A stretch of DNA of 30,131 nt from JAVKFF01 sp040226215 (GTDB taxonomy: Bacteria; Pseudomonadota; Alphaproteobacteria; DSM-16000; Inquilinaceae): assembly GCA_040226215.1 (NCBI GenBank), contig JAVKFF010000160.1, forward strand, positions 1 through 30,131. Direction: 5' to 3'. The notes beneath the pieces were generated by a model. That model did no database searches, had not been told where the DNA came from, and worked only from the letters and a program-made list of their open reading frames with translations. Position 1 is the stretch's first letter; each line of letters begins with the position of its first letter. The translations under genes and the position numbers were made by a program. Shown one piece after another: positions 22,461 to 29,928 of this stretch.

Positions 22461-23257
22461 CTAGGCTTCGTGGACAAAGGGTATCCATGTCTTGACTGCA
22501 GCGATGGCGACGAAGCCGAAATAAGAGGTTTTTGTCTTATCGTAGCGAGTTGCGACACGTCGCCAGTTCTTGAGTCTGTTGAAGAGCCGCTCAACCTGGT
22601 TGCGCCATTTGTATTTGGTCCGATCATACTGGGCCGGATGGCTGCGATTGCGCTTTGCAGGAATGATGGCCTCGATTTTGGCTTCGATGATCTCTTCGCG
22701 AATGGCGTCTGCGTTATAGCTCTTGCCGGCGAGCAGCGCCTCGATCCGCTCTGTGAGCATCCGGAACAGAGGGGCAAAACACTGTGTATCGTGCGTCTGT
22801 CCGGGCGTCAGAACGAAGCCAAGCGGTCGGTCCCTCGCGTCGCAGCGGGCATGGAGCTTGGAGGTGAACCCGCCGCGCGATCGGCCAAGCCCCTCGGTTG
22901 CTTGAGTCCCCTTTTTAGGCCGACCGCACAATGGTGGGCCCGGATGATGGTGCTGTCGATCATGTCGGCGCTTCGGTCTCGTTCGACCATCTCGGCAAGG
23001 GTTTCGAGCATAGCGTCGAACACCCCGGTCTCCACCCAGCGCTGATAGCGGCGGAAGACGCTGTTCCACTTGCCGTATTCATCCGGGAGATGACGCCATT
23101 GCGCGCCCGTTCGCGCCATCCACATCATGCCCTCGAAATAACGGCGATTGTCATGCGACGGACGGCATCCGCGACCGCGCTCGGCCGGAAACAATGGTCC
23201 AGTCAGTGCCCATTCCTCATCGCTCAACCCGATTCGTTCGCCCAAGGCTGCCTCCAA
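22461..23257 (-). CDS. IS5-family transposase, made by -1 frameshift
   Basis: Two overlapping frames together give one DDE transposase. The first runs from TTG 23257 (EERGIGLSDEEW-like start) to 22808, with TGAQWRHLPDEYGKWNSV and the first catalytic Asp in DMIDSTI. The second, in the -1 frame, carries SKLHARCD, the second Asp region, KRNRSHPAQYDRTKYKWRN, the glutamate segment NQVERLFNRLKNWRRVATRYD and the end at 22461. The switch most likely happens at CTAAAAAGGGG (about 22910-22920), where GLKRG becomes GRPKKGTQ. Programmed frameshifting is usual in the IS427 group. No stop or deletion breaks either frame, so it may be active. Confidence 0.82.
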
Positions 23258-23267
23258 AAAAGCAGCC
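22464..23267 (-). mobile_element. IS5-family (IS427-like) insertion sequence
   Basis: An element of about 804 bp with a two-frame transposase on the minus strand. Proposed inward ends are GGCTTC at 22464 and GGCTGC at 23267; the match between them is short. The transposase stop TAG is made from the flanking TA plus the first base of the element. The right end overlaps an AAGGCTGC/GCAGCCTT hairpin at the transposase start. Exact ends need comparison with other copies. Confidence 0.7.
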
Positions 23268-23319
23268 TTGAATCAAACGGGGATACGACGCTCAACGTGT
23301 GGACGCTCGGCTCGATGCA

Positions 23320-23793
23320 TCAGCTCGGGGATGGCCGATCGACTATGATGGCGGCGAGAAGCAGTGCGATGGCAACAATGGAAAGCCCTGTGCGCACGAG
23401 ATGCCAATTCCACCAGGCTGCGCGGAGGTCCGCCCAGTTCGCCGGTAATGAATCGAGCGTCCAGCCCATTACGTGCGCGTTTATAGGCTGATTGAAGAAG
23501 CGGGTAACCACGCCACCTCCCACCATCAACAGCAACGCCCCCAAATAGAGCCAGAAGACCACGCCCTTGCCACGGGCCAGCCAGGTCAGGGCGAGAGTGA
23601 GGAGGATCGAGACGAGCGCCAATCCGGGCAGCAGGGCATTGAGACCCCGCACCGCACCTTGATGCATCTCGAGAAATGTTGCCGCTGCATAGGTGGTCGG
23701 ATCATACCCGCGCCAGATGCCGAATACGCTTCCGGCAACCATCGAAAAGAGTAGTGCCGCAAGGAACTGCACAAACATGACAACCGAGGCCAT
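23320..23793 (-). CDS. DUF1772 family membrane protein
   Basis: A 157-residue membrane protein started at ATG 23793, which has GGAGG 5 nt upstream. Four hydrophobic helices are visible at about 5-25, 50-72, 78-98 and 133-153. The pattern of a small polar loop with FFNQPINAHVMGW between helices 3 and 4 and NWHLVRTG before helix 4 matches the DUF1772 (anthrone oxygenase-like) family. Members have no firmly known bacterial role. It diverges from a TetR gene 104 bp away, a layout typical for a repressor and its target. It is cargo of the IS5-bounded unit. Confidence 0.8.
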   Translation of the reverse strand: MASVVMFVQFLAALLFSMVAGSVFGIWRGYDPTTYAAATFLEMHQGAVRGLNALLPGLALVSILLTLALTWLARGKGVVFWLYLGALLLMVGGGVVTRFFNQPINAHVMGWTLDSLPANWADLRAAWWNWHLVRTGLSIVAIALLLAAIIVDRPSPS

Positions 23794-23874
23794 CGCAACC
23801 TCCAAGCCCTCGCGCAAGCCGCCGCTGTCACGATTGGCCGAGCTCTGAGAATCCGTTAAGCTAGACTATATTCA

Positions 23875-23892
23875 ATACAAGGATACTGTATC
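23875..23892. promoter_or_regulatory. TetR operator candidate
   Basis: An overlapping pair of palindromes, ATACA-N7-TGTAT (23875-23891) and GATAC-T-GTATC (23882-23892), lies in the AT-rich gap between the divergent DUF1772 and TetR genes, ending 5 bp before the TetR start. A TATATT at about 23868 could be a -10 box. The position fits autorepression plus control of the DUF1772 gene. Confidence 0.5.
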
Positions 23893-23897
23893 GAAAT

Positions 23898-24548
23898 ATG
23901 TCAAATGTAAAGTCACAAAAGCGACCCTACCGTTCGCCCAAACGGGCCGCGCAGGCGGCCGAGACGCGCGAAGCCATCCTTTCGGCAGCACATCGGCTAT
24001 TTCTTTCTGAGGGCTGGACAAAGGCAACCATCGCCGCCATTGCGGCGGCGGCGGGCGTCTCAAACGAAACCGTCTATGGGGCTTTCGGTAGCAAGAAAGC
24101 GCTCCTTCAAGAGTTGGTATCACGCACAGTCCGGGGCTCTGAACCGGAAACACCGCTGACCGAGCAGCAAACAGTCAGAAACATTGCGCAGGAGAGGGAG
24201 CAAGGCCGCCAGATCGAACTATTCGCTGTGGATATTACAAAGGTGCTCGCCCGCATCGCTCCGCTAATGGATGCCGTGCGGGGAGCGACCGGGACGGACC
24301 GGGAAATCACCGGATTATATGCTGCGCTACACAGAGGGCGGCGCAAAAACCTTGAATGGTTCGCAAGCGCCTTAATCCGGAACGGGCCCCTGAGAGAAAA
24401 CATGGATTCCAAGGCCGCAGGAACCATCCTCTGGCGCCTCGCGAGCCCCGACCTCTTTTTGTTGATGCGGCGTGTCGAGGGAGCATCTCTGCGAGCTTAC
24501 GCCAACTGGTTGGCAGCCAGCTTGAAACTGCTTCTTCTTGAAGAATGA
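23898..24548 (+). CDS. TetR-family transcriptional regulator
   Basis: A 216-residue repressor. Residues about 19-66 are the TetR DNA-binding domain: REAILSAAHRLFLSEGWTKA, then TIAAIAAAAGVSNETVYGAFGSKKALL. Residues about 90-210 are the helical ligand-binding and dimer domain, not assignable to a ligand. No strong ribosome site precedes the ATG, and the leader is very short. The stop lies 12 bp before the diverged transposase end that closes the inserted unit. Codon use is less GC-biased than in neighbouring phage genes, fitting cargo of separate origin. Confidence 0.9.
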   Translation: MSNVKSQKRPYRSPKRAAQAAETREAILSAAHRLFLSEGWTKATIAAIAAAAGVSNETVYGAFGSKKALLQELVSRTVRGSEPETPLTEQQTVRNIAQEREQGRQIELFAVDITKVLARIAPLMDAVRGATGTDREITGLYAALHRGRRKNLEWFASALIRNGPLRENMDSKAAGTILWRLASPDLFLLMRRVEGASLRAYANWLAASLKLLLLEE

Positions 24549-24560
24549 GCCAGATCGAAC

Positions 24561-24617
24561 CGTTTTGTCGCCATCACAAAACGCAAACTACGAATACTCT
24601 TTATCCACGAAGCCTAG
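24561..24617 (+). pseudogene. Remnant of an IS5-family transposase C-terminus
   Basis: These 18 codons plus TAG read RFVAITKRKLRILFIHEA, aligning with the end of the transposase encoded at 22461 (FVAIAAVKTWIPFVHEA). By hand alignment about 36 of the last 50 bases match, with the last 10 identical. The orientation is opposite to the intact element. It marks the right end of the inserted unit; the rest of that element is lost, and TetR coding sequence begins 12 bp to the left. Confidence 0.65.
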
Positions 24618-26980
24618 TGCGTCATGGGCAGGTTGCCGTTCCTGAGGACCAGCCCGGTGAACACCGGCCCCTCTGAAGTCCGACCGTAGCCGACACCCTC
24701 GGGCGCATGGGCCTGAACGCGCTGGACGAAGCCGTTGATCGCCGGGAGGGTGGCCGTCCGGTAGCCCTCGCTCTCGGCCCAGGACCGGAAGTCCTCGTAG
24801 GCGCTGCGTGTCCGGATACGCTTGGTCGGGCTGTCCGGCAGCACCGGCTCTATACGCTCAATGATCCAGGCCTGGACCGGGTCGGCTCCGAGAACCCAAT
24901 CCATGAGGGCAAGCTTGCTGGAGTCAGGCTCTGTGAAGCCGCCCTGGCGGATGACGCGCACCGCACCCTCGACCGCCAAGGTGAGTAGGAGGTCCGCCTC
25001 CTCTGCACCTACCCGGCGTCCGATGCCCTCGATCCGCTCCTCCCGCGGGATCACCCGATTGCAGGTGAGGACGAGCAGGCGGCGCTGCACGCCGCGGTCG
25101 ATGCCGCCGGAGAAGGACGGCAGGACGTTGGTGGCAAAGAGGTGCTGGGCGACCGGACGGAACTCGGATCGGCTCCTGAACACATCCCTGCCCGCGATGG
25201 GCTCACCGGTCACCACCGCCTTGAACGTCTCCGAGGCAATCGACACCGCTGCCGACAGCTCGTCGCAGGCGTTCAGCAGCTTGCCGGCCAGGCCGACGAT
25301 ATGGCGCTCGTCGCGCATCTGGGCCGCGGTCACCGAACAGACCGCGGTGGCAGGCAGCAGGCTGCGGGCCAGATCGAGCAGCTGGCTCTTGCCATTCTCG
25401 GCCGCCTCGCCCTTCAGCACGATTGCCTTCGGCTGTACTAACCGGGTTGCCTGCCCGAGCGCGGCCACGCCGCAGATCTCGGCCATGAGGTCCATCTTCT
25501 GCGCCGCGTCCGGATCGTCGCGGAACACGCCGTCGAGCAGCGTCGCGAGTAGCGATCCCGCCGGCGGGCTGATCTCTGCGTCTTCCGACCAGGCGCCCGG
25601 CAGGACGTGCCGGCAGCGGTGATCGGGGTGGTGCGCCTCCTGGACGGCCACGCCATCCCCGTCGATCCGGATGAAGCCGCTGGCGCAGTTGATGCCCTGT
25701 GCCGCCTCACCGAAGAAATCGGGATCGGCAACCATGGCTGCCAGTTCGTGGAGGATCGAGTCGATCCGCGTCTTGCCGAGCTTCACCGGGATCGTGCGGT
25801 TACCGGACTTGATCGCACGGCCGTCCTGCTCGTGCACCAAGCGCCGCAGATCCGCCTCGGCGATCGACTCCCAGTGCAGGCCGTTGTAGCGCCAGAGGGC
25901 ACCGTCCGCGCAGACCACCTCGCCATGGACCCGGTTCAAGGCCACGATCACCTGCCGGGCGATCTCGACATCGGAGCCGATCTCCAGCGGGACCAGGCTG
26001 GCTTCGTCGGGGACGAACGGAACCGCGGCCGCGATGAAGGCGCGCACGGCGTCCTCGCCGTCGGTCTGGAGAATGTCGTTGGCATCGCTGCCGGCCGGCG
26101 GATGGGCGATGGTGACGGCGTGTCCCTGCGTGCTGAGCGTCTGAGCGGCTGCCATCATCGCCCGGAAGGCTGGGCTATCCTCGGCATCGCCATCGCTGGC
26201 AATGGTGACCGATACGCCATCGCCAAGAGGCACCTCGGCCCGGATCGTCCCCAGACAAGCCCAGGTCTCGCGGCCGGTGGCCTGCCAGATCGACAGCGCC
26301 GTCTCGACCCCCTCGGCGAGGACGACGGGAGGCGTACCGGGCAGACGCACGACGGCTCGGCGGTGCCATTCGGCGACTGCCTTGTAGGTGCGCTTGACCA
26401 CGCCCACCGGCGCCTTCTGGCCGTCGTCGGTGACGGCGATCCGCTGCAGGGCGAGCGCTTCCCCGTGATCGTCCGTGGCAAGGGCGACAAGCGCGCCGAA
26501 GCCGCCTTCCGCCCTCAGCTGGAAGAGCAAGCTGTTGGGGAGGGGCGCGGTGATACCGCGGCGACGGAGATAGGCTTCTGCCGGGGTCCCCTGGACCGGG
26601 ACGCAGGCCGTGAGGATGGACGCGACATGGCCCGTCGGCGCCTTCCGCCTGCACAGGTCCTGCCGAGGCGGCCGGTCTTTGGCAGGCGGAGGCGTACTGC
26701 CCAGCCAGTCAGCGCCCCAGTCTCGCGCGGCGTCGAGATCGAGCCCCGTATGGCAGCGGATCAGCTCAAGGGGACCACCACCGTGGCCTGCCTCGTGATC
26801 GTACCACTTGCCCGTGCTCTCCCCATCGATCTCGACGGCCACGCTCCCCTTCCTGCCAAAGCGCAGCTGGCGAGACGACGACCGGCTCCTGTTCGGAGGG
26901 CCGAGGAACGCCGTCGCCAGATCGCCGATGCGCTGTTCGAGCCGGGGGATGAGGGAGCGATCGCTATGCATGCGCATCAT
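24614..26980 (-). CDS. P4-type phage primase-helicase
   Basis: A 788-residue replication protein. Residues about 20-95 are a primase-type N-terminus (KWYDHEAGHGGGPLELI, as in DUF7146/zinc-lacking primases). Residues about 215-300 form a Toprim domain with AEGVETALS (Glu223) and ASDGDAEDSPAF (Asp263, Asp265). A D5-type segment at about 340-480 is followed by a superfamily 3 helicase: Walker A GEAAENGKSQ (Lys531), Walker B CDELS (572-576), sensor 1 LFATNVLP and arginine-finger RGVQRRL. GGGAGG precedes the double ATG. Such proteins prime and unwind DNA at the origin of phage satellites and plasmids. The last base of its TAG stop is supplied by the inserted IS5-type unit. Confidence 0.92.
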   Translation of the reverse strand: MMRMHSDRSLIPRLEQRIGDLATAFLGPPNRSRSSSRQLRFGRKGSVAVEIDGESTGKWYDHEAGHGGGPLELIRCHTGLDLDAARDWGADWLGSTPPPAKDRPPRQDLCRRKAPTGHVASILTACVPVQGTPAEAYLRRRGITAPLPNSLLFQLRAEGGFGALVALATDDHGEALALQRIAVTDDGQKAPVGVVKRTYKAVAEWHRRAVVRLPGTPPVVLAEGVETALSIWQATGRETWACLGTIRAEVPLGDGVSVTIASDGDAEDSPAFRAMMAAAQTLSTQGHAVTIAHPPAGSDANDILQTDGEDAVRAFIAAAVPFVPDEASLVPLEIGSDVEIARQVIVALNRVHGEVVCADGALWRYNGLHWESIAEADLRRLVHEQDGRAIKSGNRTIPVKLGKTRIDSILHELAAMVADPDFFGEAAQGINCASGFIRIDGDGVAVQEAHHPDHRCRHVLPGAWSEDAEISPPAGSLLATLLDGVFRDDPDAAQKMDLMAEICGVAALGQATRLVQPKAIVLKGEAAENGKSQLLDLARSLLPATAVCSVTAAQMRDERHIVGLAGKLLNACDELSAAVSIASETFKAVVTGEPIAGRDVFRSRSEFRPVAQHLFATNVLPSFSGGIDRGVQRRLLVLTCNRVIPREERIEGIGRRVGAEEADLLLTLAVEGAVRVIRQGGFTEPDSSKLALMDWVLGADPVQAWIIERIEPVLPDSPTKRIRTRSAYEDFRSWAESEGYRTATLPAINGFVQRVQAHAPEGVGYGRTSEGPVFTGLVLRNGNLPMTH

Positions 26981-27031
26981 CGGCCTCCCTCACCAGCGCC
27001 AGAACCCATCCGAGCGTCCATCGGGTCCCCC

Positions 27032-27262
27032 TTACCGCCGCTCATTGGGCGGCTCCGGATTCGGGTCGACGGCGCCGACGGTGGTGCCCTGGCGCAGCCG
27101 GGCGGCTTCGTAGGCCTCGATGTCTTTCAGCCGATAGAGAATGCGACCGCCGATCCTAAGATACGGCGGCCCTTCGCGCAGCCAGCGCCAGCGCTCCAAG
27201 GTCTTCGGAGAGATGTTCCAGCGACGCGCCAGATGCTCCTGATTGAAGTGGCGCAGATACAT
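27032..27262 (-). CDS. Excisionase/AlpA-like helix-turn-helix protein
   Basis: A 76-residue protein with the winged helix-turn-helix of the HTH_17/MerR-like excisionase group: HLARRWNISPKTLERWRWLR, the wing GPPYLRIGGRILYRLKDIEAY, and a short disordered tail rich in proline and asparagine. Such proteins act as excisionases or as activators of satellite genes (AlpA type). A strong GGAGG is 8 nt before the ATG but is contained in a perfect palindrome. It stands 51 bp before the primase gene on the same strand, so it probably leads that transcript. Confidence 0.88.
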   Translation of the reverse strand: MYLRHFNQEHLARRWNISPKTLERWRWLREGPPYLRIGGRILYRLKDIEAYEAARLRQGTTVGAVDPNPEPPNERR

Positions 27263-27270
27263 GGGTGTGT

Positions 27271-27295
27271 CCTCCAGGTTCGCGATACCTGGAGG
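27271..27295 (-). promoter_or_regulatory. Palindrome covering the ribosome binding site of the HTH gene
   Basis: CCTCCAGGT (27271-27279) and ACCTGGAGG (27287-27295) are perfect 9-bp inverted copies around a 7-nt loop. In the minus-strand transcript the 3' arm contains the GGAGG that serves the HTH gene (start at 27262). The site could be an operator for the HTH protein itself or a hairpin that hides its ribosome binding site. Confidence 0.6.
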
Positions 27296-27304
27296 ATGGC
27301 AGGG

Positions 27305-27342
27305 GGGTGTTAACGGATCGGTGAGGTGGGTGTTAACGGATC
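27305..27342. repeat. Two 15-bp direct repeats
   Basis: GGGTGTTAACGGATC occurs at 27305-27319 and again, identically, at 27328-27342, a 23-bp period close to two helical turns. The repeats lie in the 107-bp gap between the zinc-ribbon-like gene and the HTH gene, upstream of the latter. They are likely binding sites of a phage-element regulator or replication protein. Confidence 0.65.
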
Positions 27343-27369
27343 TGTTAGAAATTCCCGGCCCGACCGAAT

Positions 27370-28290
27370 TCAGAGGTCGAGCCAGTAATATCCGGCCGTG
27401 TCATGCCTGATCAGGGTTTCGTAGGCGGCATGGCCGGCGAAGATCTGCCCGACCCGCGAACTGAACCCGGCCTGTGCCTGCAGGGTCTTCTGGTGCACCT
27501 TCGGATTGCCCGCCTGCCAGGCCTCGAACAGGACTTCCACCACGCGCGCCTTCCGATCCGTGAAGGCGTACTGGACATCGCCGATGGTTGCGGATCGGAA
27601 GTCGGAGGCGAAGACGTACCCGATCGGTCCGACCTTCGCGCGTCTACCCGGCCCCCGAAGCGCCGCGATCATCGGATCCTCGACCACGGGATCGAGCCTG
27701 TCGACGTCGAGCACGTCCGCAATCCGGATCGGTGCGGTCCGTGCGGGAAGATCGCCGGGCATCACTTCCGGATCGGTCGAGGTCAGGACGATCGCCGGCG
27801 TGTCGCCCTTGACCTCTTCCACCCGCTTCATGGCGTCGGTGAACCGCGATCGCTCGGCGAGCCGGGTGCCGAGGAAGAGCAGGACGGGATAACGCCCGAC
27901 CCGGACGCGACCGATGCGGATGATCGGCTCCTCCTCCGATCTCACCTCGACCTGCGACAGGCCGAAGTGATGGCGGACGGTGTTGACGAGCCAGGATAAG
28001 TCGACCCGGTAGGTCCTCACCATCGCGGGCTCTACCGGGTGGAAGCCGGTGTCGGGACAGTAGGCGCGGAAGCGGCCCGGTCTGTCGCCCTGCTCCACCG
28101 CGACCGAATGGGGCTCGTCGCAGGCGAGGCAGAGGATCGAACGGGCGCTGCCGGCCTGAACCAGCGCCTTGATCGCGATCAGGCGTTCGATGGCAGACCG
28201 CTCGGGGCTCATGTCGATGAACTGCCGGGAGAGAACGCCGCCTTGTTCCAGCAGGCGCTCGAGCACCGAGGCCGGGTTGCCCGTGGTCAT
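27370..28290 (-). CDS. Unknown protein with putative zinc site and winged-helix C-terminus
   Basis: A 306-residue protein, started at ATG 28290 within an ATGA overlap with the upstream gene. I do not recognise a named family. Cysteines and histidines at Cys54, Cys57, His61, Cys78 and His84 (CLACDEPH and YCPDTGFH) look like a zinc ribbon. Residues about 90-140 are a basic alpha/beta segment. Residues about 240-306 show helices (RKARVVEVLFEAWQAG, HQKTLQAQAG, SRVGQIFAG) followed by a strand pair ending YYWLDL, resembling a winged helix. A DNA-linked regulatory or effector role in the phage-like element is plausible but unproven. Confidence 0.7.
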   Translation of the reverse strand: MTTGNPASVLERLLEQGGVLSRQFIDMSPERSAIERLIAIKALVQAGSARSILCLACDEPHSVAVEQGDRPGRFRAYCPDTGFHPVEPAMVRTYRVDLSWLVNTVRHHFGLSQVEVRSEEEPIIRIGRVRVGRYPVLLFLGTRLAERSRFTDAMKRVEEVKGDTPAIVLTSTDPEVMPGDLPARTAPIRIADVLDVDRLDPVVEDPMIAALRGPGRRAKVGPIGYVFASDFRSATIGDVQYAFTDRKARVVEVLFEAWQAGNPKVHQKTLQAQAGFSSRVGQIFAGHAAYETLIRHDTAGYYWLDL

Positions 28291-29468
28291 TCTCCCGCGT
28301 CCGCGATCAGGCCCCACTTGGCGATGTGCGTCTCGGCAACCTCGCGGTCCCGCTCAGAGAGGTTCTTGAGGTTGGAGCCGTTCGGCCTCGTGAGCTCGAT
28401 GGTGATGGTGCGCGCCCGGGTGGCGTCGGGTTCCTTGTAGAAGCGCAGACAGATGGCGGCGTGGATGACCTCGAAGCTTCCGAGCAATCTGCCTCCACGC
28501 CCCAACCAGGAATCGGCGAGATCGTAGACCGTGACCGAGCTGTCCCCTCGAGGAGATTCGAGAACCATCTGACCCTGGTCCGGATCCGAGGCCACCAGCC
28601 GCAGGCGCCGCACCCAAGCGACCTCCACGCCGAAGGCCGGATCAGGCGCGAGATCCTGCCGCCGCGCCAGACGATGGAGGGCGAAGCTCCGCTGTCGCAC
28701 GGTGTCGAACTTCGGCTCCACTCCGAGGAGGTGTCGGGCGAAGGCCTCGCGCAGGGCCTCGTGCACCTTCCAACCGCCCTTGCCGATGGTCGTGGTGTCG
28801 CCGGTCGCCGGGTCATAGACGATGGCCGCGGCAATGGTCGGCGCAGAGATGAGGTGTCTGAAGTTGCCGTCGACGACCTCGATCCGATGGTTGGGCAGTC
28901 CCTCGACGTAGAGCGATATCTGTGTCGCCTCTCCGTCGCGCTCGAGGAACTCGGTCGCGCAGCTGATACCGGCACCGGTATCGCGCTGGTGGTAGGCACA
29001 GATGGCGTCCTCGAACCGCGCGATATTCGCGTCCTCCCGGCTGATGTCATGCCCGGGGTCGGTGCGGTAGTGGCGTCCCTGCTGACCCTCCGTCCGGTGG
29101 TCGACGAAGTGCAGCTGCTCGGCGTTGCGGAAGAGTTGCGGATGGTGATGCAGCAGCCAGAGGGCACGCTCCTGGAAGGTGTCGAGACTCGCGAACGTCT
29201 TGATGATTCCTGTCTCTCCGTCGGCCGCGCTCACCATCGCCCGGAAGCCTCGTTCGCCAGCCAGTTCCTGCACCCGGGCGAGGTCGGCAATGACCTCCCG
29301 GCCTGAATCTCGATCGAGGCCCAGCAGACACTGCAGAAGCCGGCGTGGCCGCTTGTTGACTCCGAGGGCCCAAACGTCCTCGTCGATGATCAGGCCGCGC
29401 CCTGCAAAATATGGCTGGAGCGTCCGCTGCGGGATCTGACGCAGCACCTGGCGCAGGTTCAGGGGCAT
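28287..29468 (-). CDS. Unknown protein of a two-gene phage-element module
   Basis: A 393-residue protein started at ATG 29468, where GGGAG lies 7 nt upstream; longer starts lack a signal. No domain is recognised with confidence. Visible features are an N-terminal helical part (NLRQVLRQIPQRTLQPYF), a charged segment with HYRTDPGHDISREDANIARF (about 135-155), and a C-terminal half rich in aspartate and arginine with no membrane segments. Its stop overlaps the start of the next gene by four bases, so the two proteins are coupled and may work together. It begins the minus-strand block and faces a divergent plus-strand pair. Confidence 0.7.
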   Translation of the reverse strand: MPLNLRQVLRQIPQRTLQPYFAGRGLIIDEDVWALGVNKRPRRLLQCLLGLDRDSGREVIADLARVQELAGERGFRAMVSAADGETGIIKTFASLDTFQERALWLLHHHPQLFRNAEQLHFVDHRTEGQQGRHYRTDPGHDISREDANIARFEDAICAYHQRDTGAGISCATEFLERDGEATQISLYVEGLPNHRIEVVDGNFRHLISAPTIAAAIVYDPATGDTTTIGKGGWKVHEALREAFARHLLGVEPKFDTVRQRSFALHRLARRQDLAPDPAFGVEVAWVRRLRLVASDPDQGQMVLESPRGDSSVTVYDLADSWLGRGGRLLGSFEVIHAAICLRFYKEPDATRARTITIELTRPNGSNLKNLSERDREVAETHIAKWGLIADAGE

Positions 29469-29569
29469 GGGCGGCTCCCTCAATCCTGGACGCCCGCCGG
29501 CAACTGAATGGTCGCCGATGGATCCCGGCCGGTGTCTCGATGGGCCGCGTCCGGGAGGGCGGGCACCCC

Positions 29570-29604
29570 ACACTCATAGTTGATTTCCAAACAACCGTGA
29601 GTGT
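29570..29604. promoter_or_regulatory. Inverted repeat in the divergent promoter region
   Basis: ACACTCATAGTTG (29570-29582) and CAACCGTGAGTGT (29592-29604) are inverted copies matching at 11 of 13 positions with a 9-nt spacer. They lie between the minus-strand gene starting at 29468 and the plus-strand gene starting at 29732, where a shared operator would be expected. Confidence 0.45.
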
Positions 29605-29731
29605 AGCACATCCCCCGGCTTCGCAGAAACGCGATCCCGCCACTTCTTTCCCTATCCCTTTCTAACGACTGGGGTTTTGGCTGTTGCGGCCGCTCGGGCG
29701 GGGGCATCATGGGGCCAATGGAGATGCGCCC

Positions 29732-29911
29732 ATGAATCCCATAGACCCCGCCCGTCTCGGCACCGCAGAGCGACTCGGCCTCGTCGCCACCCTGCTGGCC
29801 CGGGGCGTCATCCGGCTCCGCGCGCGACAGTCCAGCGGTTTATCCGCCAGGACCGGAGAAAGTCCGCTGGACCTCTCGGCCGGCGAGAGCGGTCATCCGA
29901 CCCGTCGATAA
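29732..29911 (+). CDS. Small phage-associated protein beside DUF2924 gene
   Basis: A 59-residue protein, from ATG 29732 with GGAG 8 nt upstream. It begins PIDPARLGTAERLGLVATLL and has a basic middle (LRARQSSGLS). Short proteins of this kind, from memory, often precede DUF2924 and recombinase genes in alphaproteobacterial phage-like islands, but their function is unknown. It is 17 bp before the DUF2924 gene on the same strand, so they are probably cotranscribed. Confidence 0.7.
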   Translation: MNPIDPARLGTAERLGLVATLLARGVIRLRARQSSGLSARTGESPLDLSAGESGHPTRR

Positions 29912-29928
29912 GGAGACGGAGAGAGCCG

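Larger units (their letters stand above)
21932..22463. other. Gene-free, repeat-rich region between methyltransferase gene and IS5 unit
   Basis: No convincing gene is seen. The right half (22252-22432) holds repeated GGTGCGTCA motifs and a long inverted repeat (listed separately), and 22444-22461 holds two GGTGCAC copies. Without the inserted transposon this stretch would lie directly downstream of the primase gene and upstream of the methyltransferase gene, so it may be both promoter and replication-control region. Confidence 0.5.
22464..24614. mobile_element. Composite-transposon-like unit carrying DUF1772 and TetR genes
   Basis: Both ends of this 2.15-kb stretch read inwards GGCTTCGTGGA then AAAG, with few differences over about 20 bp, and both are bordered by TA (22462-22463 and 24615-24616). 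The left part is a full IS5-family element; the right end is a short diverged piece of a related transposase in opposite orientation. Between them lie a membrane-protein gene and a TetR gene. Removing the unit and one TA would join the primase stop to the repeat-rich region with no loss. Confidence 0.6.

Noticed and set aside
25607..27313. A long plus-strand open frame opposite the primase gene.
   Set aside because: It has no recognisable domain, and the minus strand encodes a full primase with Toprim and SF3 helicase motifs.
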